A stretch of DNA of 64,000 nucleotides, from positions 62,001-126,000 of the forward strand of contig NZ_JFCA01000008.1 of NCBI RefSeq assembly GCF_000612585.1, read 5' to 3'. Below are positions 18,886-28,312 of the stretch, piece after piece. The notes under the pieces were generated by a model. The model searched no databases. It was not told the origin of the DNA and saw only the letters and a list, made by a program, of their open reading frames with translations. Made by a program: the position numbers and the translations under genes. How positions within the stretch are numbered: position 1 is the first letter of the stretch; the number at the start of each line of letters is the position of its first letter. Origin of the DNA: Pseudomonas sp. CHM02. Lineage in GTDB: Bacteria; Pseudomonadota; Gammaproteobacteria; Pseudomonadales; Pseudomonadaceae.

Positions 18886-18950
18886 CCAGCGTTGCCAAGG
18901 ATAAAGGCGTCGCTTGAGCTTGAGGTCGAACTCACCAAAGGACTATAACA

Positions 18951-19955
18951 ATGGCTCTCAGTAAAGAAGCGCCGGAGTTTGACATCGACGATGAGGTTCT
19001 CCTTATGGAGACCGGTATCGCTACGGAATCGATGTCGAATGAGGGACCTGCTGTACCTTCAGTTCGCACCAAATCCAAGAACTCCACCGCGTTAAAGCAA
19101 CACAAGTACATTGACTACACGCGGGCGCTCGATGCGACCCAGCTGTACCTCAATGAAATCGGCTTTTCCCCTCTGCTGACCCCCGAAGAAGAAGTCCATT
19201 TTGCGCGCTTGTCGCAAAAGGGGGATCCGGCTGGGCGCAAGCGCATGATTGAAAGCAACCTGCGCCTGGTGGTGAAAATCGCCCGACGCTACGTCAATCG
19301 TGGGCTTTCCCTGTTGGACTTGATCGAGGAAGGCAACCTGGGCTTGATCCGGGCGGTGGAGAAGTTCGACCCTGAGCGGGGCTTCCGCTTTTCAACCTAT
19401 GCCACCTGGTGGATTCGCCAGACCATCGAACGGGCGATCATGAATCAGACCCGCACGATCCGGTTGCCGATCCATGTAGTCAAGGAGCTCAACGTCTACC
19501 TGCGGGCAGCGCGTGAGCTTACCCAAAAACTCGATCATGAACCTTCGCCCGAAGAAATCGCCAACCTGCTGGAGAAGCCGGTAGGTGAGGTCAAACGCAT
19601 GCTTGGCTTGAACGAGCGCGTGTCTTCGGTCGATGTCTCGCTGGGTCCGGATTCGGATAAAACCCTGTTGGACACCCTGACGGATGATCGTCCTACAGAT
19701 CCTTGCGAGCTGTTGCAGGACGATGATCTTTCCCAAAGCATTGACCAGTGGCTGTCGGAGCTCACGGACAAGCAGCGTGAAGTGGTGATTCGCCGCTTTG
19801 GCCTGCGTGGCCACGAGAGCAGCACCCTGGAAGACGTAGGCCTGGAGATAGGCCTGACCCGTGAGCGGGTGCGGCAGATCCAGGTGGAGGGGCTCAAGCG
19901 TCTGCGCGAGATCCTCGAGAAAAATGGCTTGTCGAGTGAGTCGTTGTTTCAATAA
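18951..19955 (+). CDS. rpoS: RNA polymerase sigma factor RpoS (sigma-38)
   Basis: 334 aa, the length typical of Pseudomonas RpoS. It directs RNA polymerase to stationary-phase and stress genes. Region 1.2 ([20 protein letters not shown]), region 2 ([20 protein letters not shown] and [16 protein letters not shown]), region 3 and region 4 with its helix-turn-helix ([20 protein letters not shown]) are all intact. A ribosome site AAAGGA lies 8 bases before ATG. It follows nlpD, and a clear terminator closes the transcript. Confidence 0.98.
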   Translation: MALSKEAPEFDIDDEVLLMETGIATESMSNEGPAVPSVRTKSKNSTALKQHKYIDYTRALDATQLYLNEIGFSPLLTPEEEVHFARLSQKGDPAGRKRMIESNLRLVVKIARRYVNRGLSLLDLIEEGNLGLIRAVEKFDPERGFRFSTYATWWIRQTIERAIMNQTRTIRLPIHVVKELNVYLRAARELTQKLDHEPSPEEIANLLEKPVGEVKRMLGLNERVSSVDVSLGPDSDKTLLDTLTDDRPTDPCELLQDDDLSQSIDQWLSELTDKQREVVIRRFGLRGHESSTLEDVGLEIGLTRERVRQIQVEGLKRLREILEKNGLSSESLFQ

Positions 19956-19977
19956 CGATTGATAAGACAGCTATGAC

Positions 19978-20012
19978 AAAACGCCGGTGCATGGGAATGC
20001 ACCGGGCGTTTT
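19978..20012 (+). terminator. rpoS terminator
   Basis: AAAACGCC-GGTGCAT and ATGCACC-GGGCGTTTT pair with a short GGGA loop, ending in a T-run, 23 bases after the rpoS stop. The A-run at the left makes it potentially bidirectional. Confidence 0.85.
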
Positions 20013-20042
20013 GCTGTGCGCTGATCATTCGTTGCCAGCACT

Positions 20043-20120
20043 TCCCCTGTAGGAGCCCGGCTTGCCGGCGATGAGGCCCTCAATACCGCCATCGCCGGCA
20101 AGCCGGGCTCCTACAGGGGA
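20043..20120. repeat. REP palindrome pair (TGTAGGAGCCCGGCTTGCC type)
   Basis: TCCCCTGTAGGAGCCCGGCT at the left is mirrored at the right by AGCCGGGCTCCTACAGGGGA, 78 bp in all. The symmetry reaches beyond the REP core into the flanking CCCCT/AGGGG. It sits between the convergent rpoS and cold-shock genes. Confidence 0.87.
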
Positions 20121-20143
20121 GGGTGTAGCACCGAATCCAGGCA

Positions 20144-20178
20144 TAAAAAAACCCCGCTTTTAAGGGCGGGGTCTTTTT
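20144..20178. terminator. Bidirectional terminator at the end of the cold-shock gene
   Basis: ACCCCGC (20151-20157) pairs with GCGGGGT (20166-20172), flanked by seven As at the left and CTTTTT at the right. It should end the minus-strand csp transcript, 18 bases after the stop, and could also stop plus-strand readthrough. Confidence 0.85.
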
Positions 20179-20195
20179 GACTAAGTCAGTACAAG

Positions 20196-20405
20196 TTAGA
20201 TAACTTGAACTTCTTCAGCTTGCATGCCTTTCTGACCGCGGGTAGCGATGAAAGAAACCTGTTGGCCTTCTTTCAGGCTTTTGAAGCCGTCGGATTGGAT
20301 AGCTTTGAAGTGAACGAACAGGTCGTCACCGGATTGTGGAGTGATGAAGCCGAAGCCTTTTTCATCGTTGAACCACTTAACGGTACCAGTTTGGCGATTA
20401 GACAT
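20196..20405 (-). CDS. Cold-shock-domain protein (CspA/CapB type)
   Basis: 69 aa, a single cold-shock OB-fold that binds single-stranded RNA and DNA as an RNA chaperone. RNP1 (KGFGFI) and RNP2 (DLFVHF) are intact, preceded by [11 protein letters not shown] ribosome site (AAGGAGA) precedes the ATG. It is followed by a strong bidirectional terminator and preceded by a long leader, as usual for thermoregulated csp genes. Pseudomonas genomes carry several paralogues, so no specific symbol is given. Whether this copy is cold-induced cannot be read from the sequence. Confidence 0.95.
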   Translation of the reverse strand: MSNRQTGTVKWFNDEKGFGFITPQSGDDLFVHFKAIQSDGFKSLKEGQQVSFIATRGQKGMQAEEVQVI

Positions 20406-20794
20406 GGTGTATCTCCTTGGACAAAGTTAACTGCGACTCAGGAAAAGCCCTGGCCGAGACTGAGTGCAAAGAGCAGGAAAAATTCTTGGAGATGGTTGGA
20501 TCGAAATTCAACATATCGTGTAGAGATTCTCAGTGACACAAGCAGCACAGTGGCGCCACCTTAACCCTTTTTCCGGAACGTGCCAATGGTATTTCCGAAG
20601 GTTTCTCCAATTTCGTGACTGGCGGTGGTATTTCCGGTCACTCTGCGCGGTAATACGGGTCCCGGCCCCGCTGGCCGCGGCTTATAGCAACAGTCGCATT
20701 CGTCAAGAAAAGCCCCGTGGCCTTTGAACCCCAACGCCGGCCCCGGTAAGATGCCCAACAGAATTTTTCCACCTCGCTATTCAGGACACCCGCC
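20406..20794. promoter_or_regulatory. Divergent csp / dcd intergenic region
   Basis: 389 bases without a gene. The left part, about 150 bases on the minus strand, is AT-richer and probably the csp mRNA leader, since csp genes usually have long leaders. The right part should carry the dcd promoter; a ribosome site (AGGACA) lies before the dcd ATG. I see no REP element and no clean terminator here. Confidence 0.5.
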
Positions 20795-21361
20795 ATGAGC
20801 ATCAAATCGGACAAGTGGATTCGCCGCATGGCGCAAGAACACGGCATGATCGAACCGTTCGTTGAGCGCCAGATTCGTGGCCAGGGCGACGAGCGCGTGA
20901 TTTCGTACGGCGTTTCCAGCTACGGCTACGACGTGCGTTGCGCCGATGAGTTCAAGGTGTTCACCAACATCAATTCGGCGATCGTCGATCCGAAGAACTT
21001 CGACGAAAAGAGCTTCGTCGACGTCAAGAGCGACGTCTGCATCATTCCGCCAAACTCCTTCGCCCTGGCGCGCACCGTGGAGTTCTTCCGTATTCCCCGC
21101 GACGTGCTGACCATCTGCCTGGGCAAGAGCACCTACGCGCGTTGCGGGATCATCGTCAACGTGACGCCGCTCGAGCCCGAGTGGGAAGGCCACGTGACCC
21201 TGGAGTTCTCCAACACCACCACCTTGCCGGCGAAGATCTACGCCAACGAAGGTGTGGCGCAGATGCTGTTCCTGCAGTCCGACGAGGCCTGTGAAGTGTC
21301 CTACAAAGACCGCGCAGGCAAGTACCAGGGCCAGCGCGGCGTCACCCTCCCACGCGCTTGA
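20795..21361 (+). CDS. dcd: dCTP deaminase
   Basis: 188 aa, the standard length. It deaminates dCTP to dUTP, feeding dTMP synthesis through dUTPase. The start [22 protein letters not shown] is typical of the Pseudomonas enzyme. Conserved dUTPase-fold blocks are [24 protein letters not shown] and [19 protein letters not shown] (catalytic Glu), ending in [13 protein letters not shown]. It stands alone, with csp divergent on the left. Confidence 0.96.
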   Translation: MSIKSDKWIRRMAQEHGMIEPFVERQIRGQGDERVISYGVSSYGYDVRCADEFKVFTNINSAIVDPKNFDEKSFVDVKSDVCIIPPNSFALARTVEFFRIPRDVLTICLGKSTYARCGIIVNVTPLEPEWEGHVTLEFSNTTTLPAKIYANEGVAQMLFLQSDEACEVSYKDRAGKYQGQRGVTLPRA

Positions 21362-21428
21362 TCGAAAGGTCTTACGCGTAAAGGGAATTAGTCTGCATAA
21401 AGTGACTCTATCTAGGTGTACTGCCTCG

Positions 21429-21449
21429 GCGCGTGTAAAACGCGCCGAG
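21429..21449 (+). promoter_or_regulatory. Short GC-rich hairpin in the leader of the small gene
   Basis: GGCGCG and CGCGCC flank a TGTAAAA loop about 20 bases before the ATG at 21470. The ribosome site GAGGAG lies after the stem. It is not followed by a T-run. It may be a leader structure or the end signal of dcd. Confidence 0.45.
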
Positions 21450-21469
21450 CCACGCTTGAGGAGTCCCCT

Positions 21470-21667
21470 ATGAAGATCGACCCGCGAATCAGCGCAGAAC
21501 TTGCCCGGCTTGAACCCAACCAGATTGGCGTTCTGGCCTGGTCCCTGATGGCCGATCCTGCTTATGCGGGCGGCATCCCCGGCCAACCCGAGCCGGATTA
21601 CCCACAACCCACCGAGCCCGGTGAACCAACGCTGCCGGACGAGCCGCCACCCGCGCCTGTCGCCTGA
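21470..21667 (+). CDS. Small proline-rich protein of unknown function
   Basis: 65 aa. The frame is open upstream, but the ATG at 21470 has a strong Shine-Dalgarno (TTGAGGAGT), so it is chosen. The N-terminal half (MKIDPRISAELARLEPNQIG) looks folded and amphipathic; the C-terminal half is an acidic proline tail with repeated P-E/D-P units. There is no signal peptide or membrane segment. I do not recognise a characterised family. It lies between dcd and the pdeM end. The good ribosome site and ordinary codon use suggest a real gene. Confidence 0.7.
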   Translation: MKIDPRISAELARLEPNQIGVLAWSLMADPAYAGGIPGQPEPDYPQPTEPGEPTLPDEPPPAPVA

Positions 21668-21682
21668 TACCTGGGAGGCCGG

Positions 21683-22333
21683 TCACCGCACTGGCCATAC
21701 CTCCTGGTCGCCGATCACAAAGACTCGGCGGTCATTGTCCTGCTCCACCGCGAAGCCACCGGTAAACGCACCAAACGCAGGCAGCAAGCTGACCCGCGTG
21801 CCGATATGGAAGCACGGCAGCCGCAGGCTCTGCCGGCCCTTGCCGCGCAAGCGATACACGGGATGCACGTGCCCCGCCAGCACATGATGGCTGGGATGAG
21901 CGTCCGGTTCGTGCTGCAGGGCGAAAGGGCCCATCAGCAATGGCTCCGGGACCACTTCAATCCTCAAGTCGGCAGGCGGGTCGCCGGCACGCTTGTCGTG
22001 ATTGCCGCGAATCAGGGTCATCGACAGGTCGGCATGACGTGCGCGCCAGGCGCTCAGCGCACTCAGGGTGCCGCTGGCGTGCGATCCGGGTCCGTGCAGG
22101 AAATCGCCAAGAAAGACCATCTGCGCGCACGGTAGCGCCGATAGCAAGCGATCCAGGCGCTGCAGGTTCTCGGTGGTGGTCCCCTGGGGCACCGGTTGGC
22201 CCAGGCTGCGATAGGCTGATGCCTTGCCGAAATGCGCGTCGGCAATCAACAGGCACTCGCGTGCAGGCCAGTAAATAGCCTTGTCCGCCAGCAACCACAA
22301 GGTTTCTCCCTCAAGTTCCACTGTGCAAACCAT
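21683..22333 (-). CDS. pdeM: Ligase-associated DNA repair metallophosphoesterase (PdeM/MPE type)
   Basis: 216 aa calcineurin-like phosphoesterase. All metal motifs are visible in order: DAHFGK, GDFLHG, RGNHDK and GHVHP. Members of this family are manganese-dependent DNA nucleases/phosphodiesterases in the bacterial Lhr-Ligase-Exo-MPE repair cluster. The start codon shares one base with the helicase stop (TGATG), so it is coupled to the Lhr-type helicase. The ligase and exonuclease partners lie 4-8 kb away on the same strand, beyond a transporter operon. The function is inferred from family and context. Confidence 0.88.
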   Translation of the reverse strand: MVCTVELEGETLWLLADKAIYWPARECLLIADAHFGKASAYRSLGQPVPQGTTTENLQRLDRLLSALPCAQMVFLGDFLHGPGSHASGTLSALSAWRARHADLSMTLIRGNHDKRAGDPPADLRIEVVPEPLLMGPFALQHEPDAHPSHHVLAGHVHPVYRLRGKGRQSLRLPCFHIGTRVSLLPAFGAFTGGFAVEQDNDRRVFVIGDQEVWPVR

Positions 22334-24813
22334 CAGCGCTTCCCGTTATCCGCGACTTTTTCCAGGTCCTTGACCATTCGCGCAATGCGCTCCGAGAGTT
22401 TTTCCGAACTCATGCTCTCGCGCATCCGCTCAACCAACAGCGGAAAGGCCAGGGGCGTAGGCCGTTCGATCAGGTGCAGGTCGCGTTTCAGCGCTGAAAG
22501 ATGACGCAACGTCTCGTCCAGCCGGCGAATGTCCAACTCATCGCGCAGGACTTCTTCCCCTGCCTGGGTCAGCAGCAGGTTCTGCGGGTCATATTGCTTG
22601 AACACCTCGAAGAACAACCCACTGGACGCCTGCACTTGCCGCGTGCTTTTCGGTGCGCCCGGATACCCGGCAAACACCAGCCCGGCGATCCGTGCGATCT
22701 CACGAAAGCGGCGCAGGGCCAGCTCTCCGGCATTCAGGCTGGCCGCCACGTCTTCCAGCAAATGTTCCGGACTCAGCAGTGCTTCATTCAGCATTGCGGG
22801 CCAATCCACCTCGGTGGCGCTCAACAGCTCCAGCCCGTAATCATTGACTGCAATCGAAAAAGTCACCGGCTGCCGTTGGCTCACCCGCCACGCCAACAGA
22901 CTCGCCAGGCCCAGGTGCACCTGGCGCCCGGCGAACGGATACAGAAACAGGTGCCAGCCCTCCCGCGACTTCAACGCCTCGGCCAGCAAATGCTCGCGCG
23001 TCGGCAGGCCGGACCAGCGCAGTTGCGTTTGCAGCAGAGGTTGCACGGCCTGCATCTCCGGGCCTTCATAGTGCCCGTGCGCGGCCGCATCAAAGCGCTC
23101 GACCACCGCCTGGGCCAGCTCGTTGGAAAGCGGCATGCGCCCACCATTCCAGCGCGGTACGGCGGCTTTTTTCGCGGTGCTGCGCCGTACATAGGCCGTC
23201 ATGTTTTCCACCCGCACCAACTCCAGTAAACGACCGGCAAATAGAAAACCATCGCCAGGCTTGAGCCGCGCAATAAAGCCCTCTTCGACGCTCCCCAGAT
23301 GCTTGCCGCCGCCGCCCTTGCTCCAGAATTTCAGCTGGATACTGGCATCGCTGACGATCGTGCCCACGCTCATTCGATGACGACGCGCCAGCCGCGCATC
23401 GGGGACACGCCAGATGCCATGCTCGTCCGGCTCCACGCGGCGGTAATCCGGATAGGCGGTCAGTGACAGGCCGCCGTGGCGCACAAAACCCAGGGCCCAC
23501 GCCCAGTCTGCGTCCGTCAGGTCACGGTAGGCCCAGGCACCGCGCACTTCGGCCAATAACGCATCCGGCGTAAACCCGCCGCCCAGCGCCATGCTTACCA
23601 AGTGCTGTACAAGCACATCCAACGGCTTGTGCGGTGATTCCCGGGCTTCGATGCGCCGCTGGGCGATCGCATCCTGAGCCGCTGCGGCTTCCACCAACTC
23701 CAGGCTGTGGGTCGGCACCAATGTCACCCGCGATGGCCGCCCCGGTGCATGCCCCGAGCGTCCGGCGCGCTGCATCAGGCGCGCCACGCCTTTGGCCGAC
23801 CCAATCTGCAGCACCCGCTCCACTGGCAGGAAATCCACCCCCAGGTCCAGGCTCGAGGTGCACACCACGGCCTTGAGCTGGCCGTCTTTCAGCGCCCGCT
23901 CCACCCAATCACGGGTTTCTCTCGATAGCGAACCGTGGTGCAGGGCAATCACCCCAGCCCAGTCGGGACGGGCTTCCAGCAACGCCTGGTACCAGATTTC
24001 CGATTGTGCCCGCGTGTTGGTAAACACCAGGCAACTGCTGCTGGCATCCACCTCGGCCACCACTTGGGGCAACATCTTCAGGCCGATATGTCCGGCCCAG
24101 GGAAAGCGTTCGGCGACGGGCGGCAGCAGGGTGTCGACCTTCAGCTGTTTAGCCGTTTTCCCTTGCACATTGATTCCGTCGCCTTGCGGAACCAGCACTT
24201 CCAAGGCGTGGGATTGATTACCCAACGTTGCCGAAATGCCCCACACCATCAAATCGGGATGCCAACGCCGTAATCGCGCCAGCGCCAGCTGCAGCTGCAC
24301 GCCGCGCTTGTTGCCGATCAATTCATGCCATTCATCCACGACCACCATGCGCAGGTGCGCCAGGCTTGTTTCGCTGTCCGCACGCGCCAGCATCAGGGTC
24401 AGGCTTTCCGGGGTGGTGACCAGTGCGGTGGGCTGGCGTCGGGTCTGGCGGGCGCGCTCGCTGTTGCGGGTATCACCGGTGCGCAGGCCGACGCTCCAGG
24501 GAATCTGCAAGGCTTCAAGCGGTGCTTCGAGGGCGCGCGCGGTGTCGGCCGCGAGGGCACGCATGGGCGTGATCCACAGCACCGTCAGTGGTTCAGCGGG
24601 CGGTTTGCGTTTACCCGTCACGGACGGGCGAGTGATGGCGAAGCGATTGAGGGCGGCAAACCACAGCGCATAGGTTTTACCCGCGCCGGTGCTGGCATGC
24701 AGCAACCCCGACCGGCCCCCCTTGACCGCCGCCCACACGTCTTTTTGAAAGGCGAACGGCTTCCAGGCTTTGGCGGCAAACCATTGTTTGGCGAAGTCGA
24801 TAGGTTTTGCCAT
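22333..24813 (-). CDS. Ligase-associated DEXH-box DNA helicase (Lhr-Core type)
   Basis: 826 aa superfamily 2 helicase of the Lhr-Core type. Walker A is [12 protein letters not shown] (near residue 40), the DEXH box reads [15 protein letters not shown], motif III is SATLGN and motif [10 protein letters not shown]. The Lhr winged-helix and C-terminal core domains follow. Characterised relatives are 3'-to-5' ATP-driven DNA translocases of a repair cluster. It is coupled to the pdeM phosphoesterase. Upstream lie a 22-bp palindrome and the end of an ABC transporter operon, not the expected ligase gene. Confidence 0.9.
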   Translation of the reverse strand: MAKPIDFAKQWFAAKAWKPFAFQKDVWAAVKGGRSGLLHASTGAGKTYALWFAALNRFAITRPSVTGKRKPPAEPLTVLWITPMRALAADTARALEAPLEALQIPWSVGLRTGDTRNSERARQTRRQPTALVTTPESLTLMLARADSETSLAHLRMVVVDEWHELIGNKRGVQLQLALARLRRWHPDLMVWGISATLGNQSHALEVLVPQGDGINVQGKTAKQLKVDTLLPPVAERFPWAGHIGLKMLPQVVAEVDASSSCLVFTNTRAQSEIWYQALLEARPDWAGVIALHHGSLSRETRDWVERALKDGQLKAVVCTSSLDLGVDFLPVERVLQIGSAKGVARLMQRAGRSGHAPGRPSRVTLVPTHSLELVEAAAAQDAIAQRRIEARESPHKPLDVLVQHLVSMALGGGFTPDALLAEVRGAWAYRDLTDADWAWALGFVRHGGLSLTAYPDYRRVEPDEHGIWRVPDARLARRHRMSVGTIVSDASIQLKFWSKGGGGKHLGSVEEGFIARLKPGDGFLFAGRLLELVRVENMTAYVRRSTAKKAAVPRWNGGRMPLSNELAQAVVERFDAAAHGHYEGPEMQAVQPLLQTQLRWSGLPTREHLLAEALKSREGWHLFLYPFAGRQVHLGLASLLAWRVSQRQPVTFSIAVNDYGLELLSATEVDWPAMLNEALLSPEHLLEDVAASLNAGELALRRFREIARIAGLVFAGYPGAPKSTRQVQASSGLFFEVFKQYDPQNLLLTQAGEEVLRDELDIRRLDETLRHLSALKRDLHLIERPTPLAFPLLVERMRESMSSEKLSERIARMVKDLEKVADNGKR

Positions 24814-24886
24814 ACGGCGGCTGAGACTCTGGAAGGCCTATTCCACAGACCTTCACCGAGCGTCAAAGGTTTAACGCAATCCTTGC

Positions 24887-24908
24887 AGGAGCCGGCAAGC
24901 CGGCTCCT
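24887..24908. repeat. Perfect 22-bp REP-core palindrome
   Basis: AGGAGCCGGC and GCCGGCTCCT around an AA form a perfect 10-bp stem. It begins 6 bases beyond the stop of the ABC ATPase gene on the minus strand, so it probably ends the transporter transcript. It matches the core of the TGTAGGAGCCGGC REP family. No T-run follows. Confidence 0.8.
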
Positions 24909-24913
24909 TCAGG

Positions 24914-25678
24914 TTATTTCAGGTTACCGCTGAGGAACTGCTGCAAACGCTCGCTCTTCGGATTGCCCAGCACCTCTTCCGGCGCGCCTTGTTCCTCCAC
25001 CAGGCCCTTGTGCAGGAACAGCACCTGGCTCGACACCTTGCGTGCGAAGCTCATCTCGTGGGTCACCATGATCATGGTGCGGCCTTCCTCGGCCAGGCCC
25101 TGGATCACCTTCAACACTTCCCCCACCAATTCCGGGTCGAGGGCCGAGGTGGGTTCGTCGAACAGCATCACCTCTGGCTCCATCGCCAGGGCGCGGGCGA
25201 TGGCGACGCGTTGCTGCTGGCCGCCGGACAGGAACGCCGGGTATTGGTCGGCCACGCGCGCCGGCAAACCCACCTTGTCCAGGTAGCGACGGGCGCGGTC
25301 TTCGGCGTCCTTCCTGCTGCAGCCCAGCACCCGGCGCGGGGCCGTGGTGATGTTTTCCAGCACACTCATGTGGCTCCACAGGTTGAAGTGCTGGAACACC
25401 ATTGCCAGGCGCGTACGCAGGCGCTGCAGTTCGGCGTCATCGGCCACGCGCATGCCGTGGCGGTCGCTGACCATGCGGATCGGCTGGCCGTCGAGGGTCA
25501 TGGCGCCGTCGTTGGGGGTTTCCAGGAAGTTGATGCAGCGCAAGAAGGTGCTCTTGCCCGAGCCGCTGGCGCCGATCAGGCTGATCACGTCGCCGGTCTT
25601 GGCCTTGAGCGAAACACCTTTGAGCACCTCATTGTCGCCATAGCTTTTATGCAGGCCTTCAACGGTCAATTTGTACAT
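24914..25678 (-). CDS. Basic amino-acid ABC transporter ATP-binding protein (AotP/HisP type)
   Basis: 254 aa ATPase of a polar amino-acid importer. Walker A is GASGSGKST, the signature LSGGQQQRVAIARAL and Walker B VMLFDEPTSALDPE; the FQHFNLWSHM Q-loop block is characteristic of HisP/AotP. The ATG at 25678 (MYKLTVEGLHKSYG) fits the family; 21 further codons are open upstream. It is the last gene of the five-gene unit. In P. aeruginosa an argR regulator follows aotP, but here the next gene is the unrelated helicase. Arginine/ornithine/lysine-type substrates are inferred. Confidence 0.9.
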   Translation of the reverse strand: MYKLTVEGLHKSYGDNEVLKGVSLKAKTGDVISLIGASGSGKSTFLRCINFLETPNDGAMTLDGQPIRMVSDRHGMRVADDAELQRLRTRLAMVFQHFNLWSHMSVLENITTAPRRVLGCSRKDAEDRARRYLDKVGLPARVADQYPAFLSGGQQQRVAIARALAMEPEVMLFDEPTSALDPELVGEVLKVIQGLAEEGRTMIMVTHEMSFARKVSSQVLFLHKGLVEEQGAPEEVLGNPKSERLQQFLSGNLK

Positions 25679-25691
25679 GGGGCATGCATCC

Positions 25692-26810
25692 TCAAGGCGA
25701 AAGTAGATAGCCGCTGCGGTAGGCCTCGGTGCCGGCGACATGGCCGATGACCATCCCGGCAGTGGCCATGCGGCGCAGCGAACGGGCGTAAAGCAGGCCG
25801 GCCTTCTGGCAGCGCACCGGCGTTACGCGGTCGGAAATGGGGTCGATGATTTCGGCGATCAATTGCCCGGCTTCCAGGTATTCACCCGGCAGCGCGCTGA
25901 ACACCAGCAAGCCGCCCACGGGGGTCGCCACCGGTTCAACGCCGGCCAGCGGGGTGGCCGGGTAGGGCAGGTCGGGCAGCGGCGCTGCATCCCCCGCGAT
26001 GGCGCCGAAGTGAATCAGGTAATCAATGATCGCCTGGCAGTCGAGGCTGGCCAGGCCATGGTTGACGTCGCCCTGGCCGCGCAGCTCGACGGTCACCGAA
26101 AAGCTGCCCATGGGGATCGGGAAGCGCTCGCCGAAGCGTTGCTGCAACTGCCACCACACCAAGGTGAAACACTCATCGAAGGATTGCCCGCCAGAATCGG
26201 TCGCCAGCAAATTGGCCTCCGAACCGATGTACCGCGCCAACGGTTCCACCTGCGGCCAGGCCTCGGGCGTGGTGTACAGGTGCGCGACGGCTTCGAAGTC
26301 GCAATGCAGGTCCAGCACCATATCGGCATCGCAGGCCAGGCGTTGCAGCACCAGGCGCTGGGATTGCAACTGGGTGTCGGCGCGTTGCGCGGCGAGGGCG
26401 GTGGACAGCGCGGCGCGCACCAACTCGACGTTCTGCCGGGGATCGTCCCCGAGCAACGCCTCGATCTGGTCACCCACCGTTTCACCGAGGTCGACAAACA
26501 GGCGATTGAAGTTCTGCCCGCTCTCAAGTTCGTATCGGCCCAGCGGAATATCCATCAACACCTGTTCCAGGCCGACCGGATTGGCGATGGGCACCAGCAC
26601 AATCTCGCTGCGCAGGCGCCCGGCCGCTGCCAGCTTCGCCAACTGCACCTTGAGGTGCCAGGCCACCAGCATGCCCGGCAGTTCATCGGCATGCAGCGAC
26701 GACTGGATATAGATCTTGCCCTCGGCCTGTTCCGGGCCGAAGTGAAAACTGTGAATCTGCCGCGCCGTGCCTGGCACCGGCGCGATCAACTCATGGACGT
26801 GATGCCGCAT
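25692..26810 (-). CDS. Succinylglutamate desuccinylase/aspartoacylase-family protein (AotO-like)
   Basis: 372 aa zinc carboxypeptidase-fold protein. The probable zinc ligands lie in SSLHADELPG (H and E) and DLHCDFEAVAHLY (H), with the family's C-terminal beta domain after about residue 280. A protein of this family is encoded at the same place (aotO) within the P. aeruginosa arginine/ornithine transporter operon, where its role is unknown. It may trim an acylated or amidated amino-acid substrate; that is inference. It lies 10 bp after the permease and 13 bp before the ATPase. Confidence 0.85.
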   Translation of the reverse strand: MRHHVHELIAPVPGTARQIHSFHFGPEQAEGKIYIQSSLHADELPGMLVAWHLKVQLAKLAAAGRLRSEIVLVPIANPVGLEQVLMDIPLGRYELESGQNFNRLFVDLGETVGDQIEALLGDDPRQNVELVRAALSTALAAQRADTQLQSQRLVLQRLACDADMVLDLHCDFEAVAHLYTTPEAWPQVEPLARYIGSEANLLATDSGGQSFDECFTLVWWQLQQRFGERFPIPMGSFSVTVELRGQGDVNHGLASLDCQAIIDYLIHFGAIAGDAAPLPDLPYPATPLAGVEPVATPVGGLLVFSALPGEYLEAGQLIAEIIDPISDRVTPVRCQKAGLLYARSLRRMATAGMVIGHVAGTEAYRSGYLLSP

Positions 26811-26819
26811 GCATGCTCC

Positions 26820-27530
26820 TTAATGGCTCGGCCCGAGGAAAGCCAGCCAGCGGCGCTCCGCCAGACGAAACAGACCGACCAGGGCAAAGGTCACGGTCAG
26901 GTAGATCAGCGCAGCGATACCGAATGATTGAAAGGTCATAAAGGTAGCCGAGTTGGCATCCCGCGCCACTTTGAGGATGTCTGGGATCGTTGCGGTGAAG
27001 GCCACTGTGGTCGAGTGCAGCATCAGGATCACTTCATTGCTGTAGTAGGGCAACGCGCGACGCAGCGCCGACGGCATGATCACGTAGGCATAGAGCTTCC
27101 ACCCGGTCAGGCCGTAGGCCTTGGCTGCCTCGACTTCACCGTGGGCCATGCTGCGGATCGCCCCGGCGAAAATCTCCGTGGTGTAGGCACAGGTGTTGAG
27201 GGCGAACGCCAGGATGGTGCAGTTCATCGCGTCGCGGAAGAACGCATCCAGCAGCGGTTGCTCGCGCACGGCGGCGATGCTGTAGATGCCGGTGTAGCAG
27301 ATCAGCAACTGGATATAGAGCGGCGTGCCCCGGAACAGATAGGTGTAGAACTGCACCGGCCAACGCACCAGGCGCTTGCGCGACACACGGGCAATGGACA
27401 GTGGGATCGACACCAGGAAGCCGATGACCAGGGCAGCGGTGAGCAGCCACATCGTCATGGCCAGGCCGGTGATGTGCTGGCCGTCGCTATAAAGGAAGGG
27501 ACGCCAGTATTCCTGCAAGAGTTCGATCAT
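26820..27530 (-). CDS. Amino-acid ABC transporter permease (AotM/HisM type)
   Basis: 236 aa inner-membrane permease with about five hydrophobic segments (for example TMWLLTAALVIGFLVSIPLS) and the coupling EAA-type loop GEVEAAKAYGLTGWKLYAYV. RGTPLYIQLL is the conserved N-terminal block of HisM-type permeases. It overlaps the preceding aotQ-like gene by 4 bases (ATGA), implying stoichiometric synthesis of the heterodimer. Confidence 0.92.
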   Translation of the reverse strand: MIELLQEYWRPFLYSDGQHITGLAMTMWLLTAALVIGFLVSIPLSIARVSRKRLVRWPVQFYTYLFRGTPLYIQLLICYTGIYSIAAVREQPLLDAFFRDAMNCTILAFALNTCAYTTEIFAGAIRSMAHGEVEAAKAYGLTGWKLYAYVIMPSALRRALPYYSNEVILMLHSTTVAFTATIPDILKVARDANSATFMTFQSFGIAALIYLTVTFALVGLFRLAERRWLAFLGPSH

Positions 27531-28255
27531 CGTACGGCCTCCCGTGCGCCTGCGGAGTAGCGACGTTCAAGGCGACGCAGGACGAAGTTGGACGCGCTGG
27601 TGATCAACAGGTAGATCAGCGCGGCGAGCACCAGGAAATAGAACAACTGGTAAGTGCTCTTGCCCGCATCCTGGGCGGCCTTGACCAGGTCGGCCAGGCC
27701 GATGATCGACACCAGGGCCGTGGCCTTGAGCATCACCATCCAGTTATTGCCGATACCCGGCAGGGCAAAGCGCATCATTTGCGGGAAGGTCACGTAGCGA
27801 AACCGCTGGCCGCGCTTGAGCCCATAGGCCGTGGCGGCTTCCAGTTGGCCGCGCGGTACCGCGAGGATCGCGCCGCGAAAGGTCTCGGTGAAGTACGCAC
27901 CGTAGATAAAGCCCAGGGTGATCACCCCGGCGCTGAATGGGTCGATCTCGATGTATTCCCATTCCATGAAGTCGGTCAGGCCGGTGAGCCAGGTTTGCAG
28001 GCTGTAGAAAATCAGCAGCATCAGCACCAGGTCGGGCACGCCACGGATCAGCGTGGTGTAGAGCTGGGCGGGGATGCGAAGGAAGGGCAGGCTGGACAAT
28101 TTGGCGCTGGCGCCGATCAGCCCCAGCAATACGCTGACGGCCAGGGACAGCACCGACAACTTGATCGTCATCCAGGTGCCTTGCAGCAACAGCGGGCCGA
28201 AACCCTTCAGGCTGAGTGCGCTCAACCCGAGGGTTTGCAACAGTTCTTCGAACAT
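27527..28255 (-). CDS. Amino-acid ABC transporter permease (AotQ/HisQ type)
   Basis: 242 aa inner-membrane permease, partner of the downstream AotM-like subunit. RGVPDLVLMLLIFY is the conserved block and RGQLEAATAYGLKRGQRFRY the ATPase-coupling loop. It is preceded by a hairpin with a T-run between it and the binding-protein gene, a usual arrangement that lets the binding protein be made in excess. It overlaps the next gene by 4 bases. Confidence 0.92.
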   Translation of the reverse strand: MFEELLQTLGLSALSLKGFGPLLLQGTWMTIKLSVLSLAVSVLLGLIGASAKLSSLPFLRIPAQLYTTLIRGVPDLVLMLLIFYSLQTWLTGLTDFMEWEYIEIDPFSAGVITLGFIYGAYFTETFRGAILAVPRGQLEAATAYGLKRGQRFRYVTFPQMMRFALPGIGNNWMVMLKATALVSIIGLADLVKAAQDAGKSTYQLFYFLVLAALIYLLITSASNFVLRRLERRYSAGAREAVR

Positions 28256-28273
28256 AAATCAGGACCTATGGCG

Positions 28274-28305
28274 ATAAAAAAGCGCCCCTCCAGGGGAAGA
28301 GCGCT
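28274..28305 (-). terminator. Intra-operon attenuator after the binding-protein gene
   Basis: On the minus strand AGCGC...CCCC TGGA GGGG CGCT is followed by TTTTTTA, just after the stop of the binding-protein gene at 28313 and before the first permease. It has the form of a partial intrinsic terminator, expected to favour the binding protein over the membrane components. Confidence 0.7.
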
Positions 28306-28312
28306 CCAGGCA

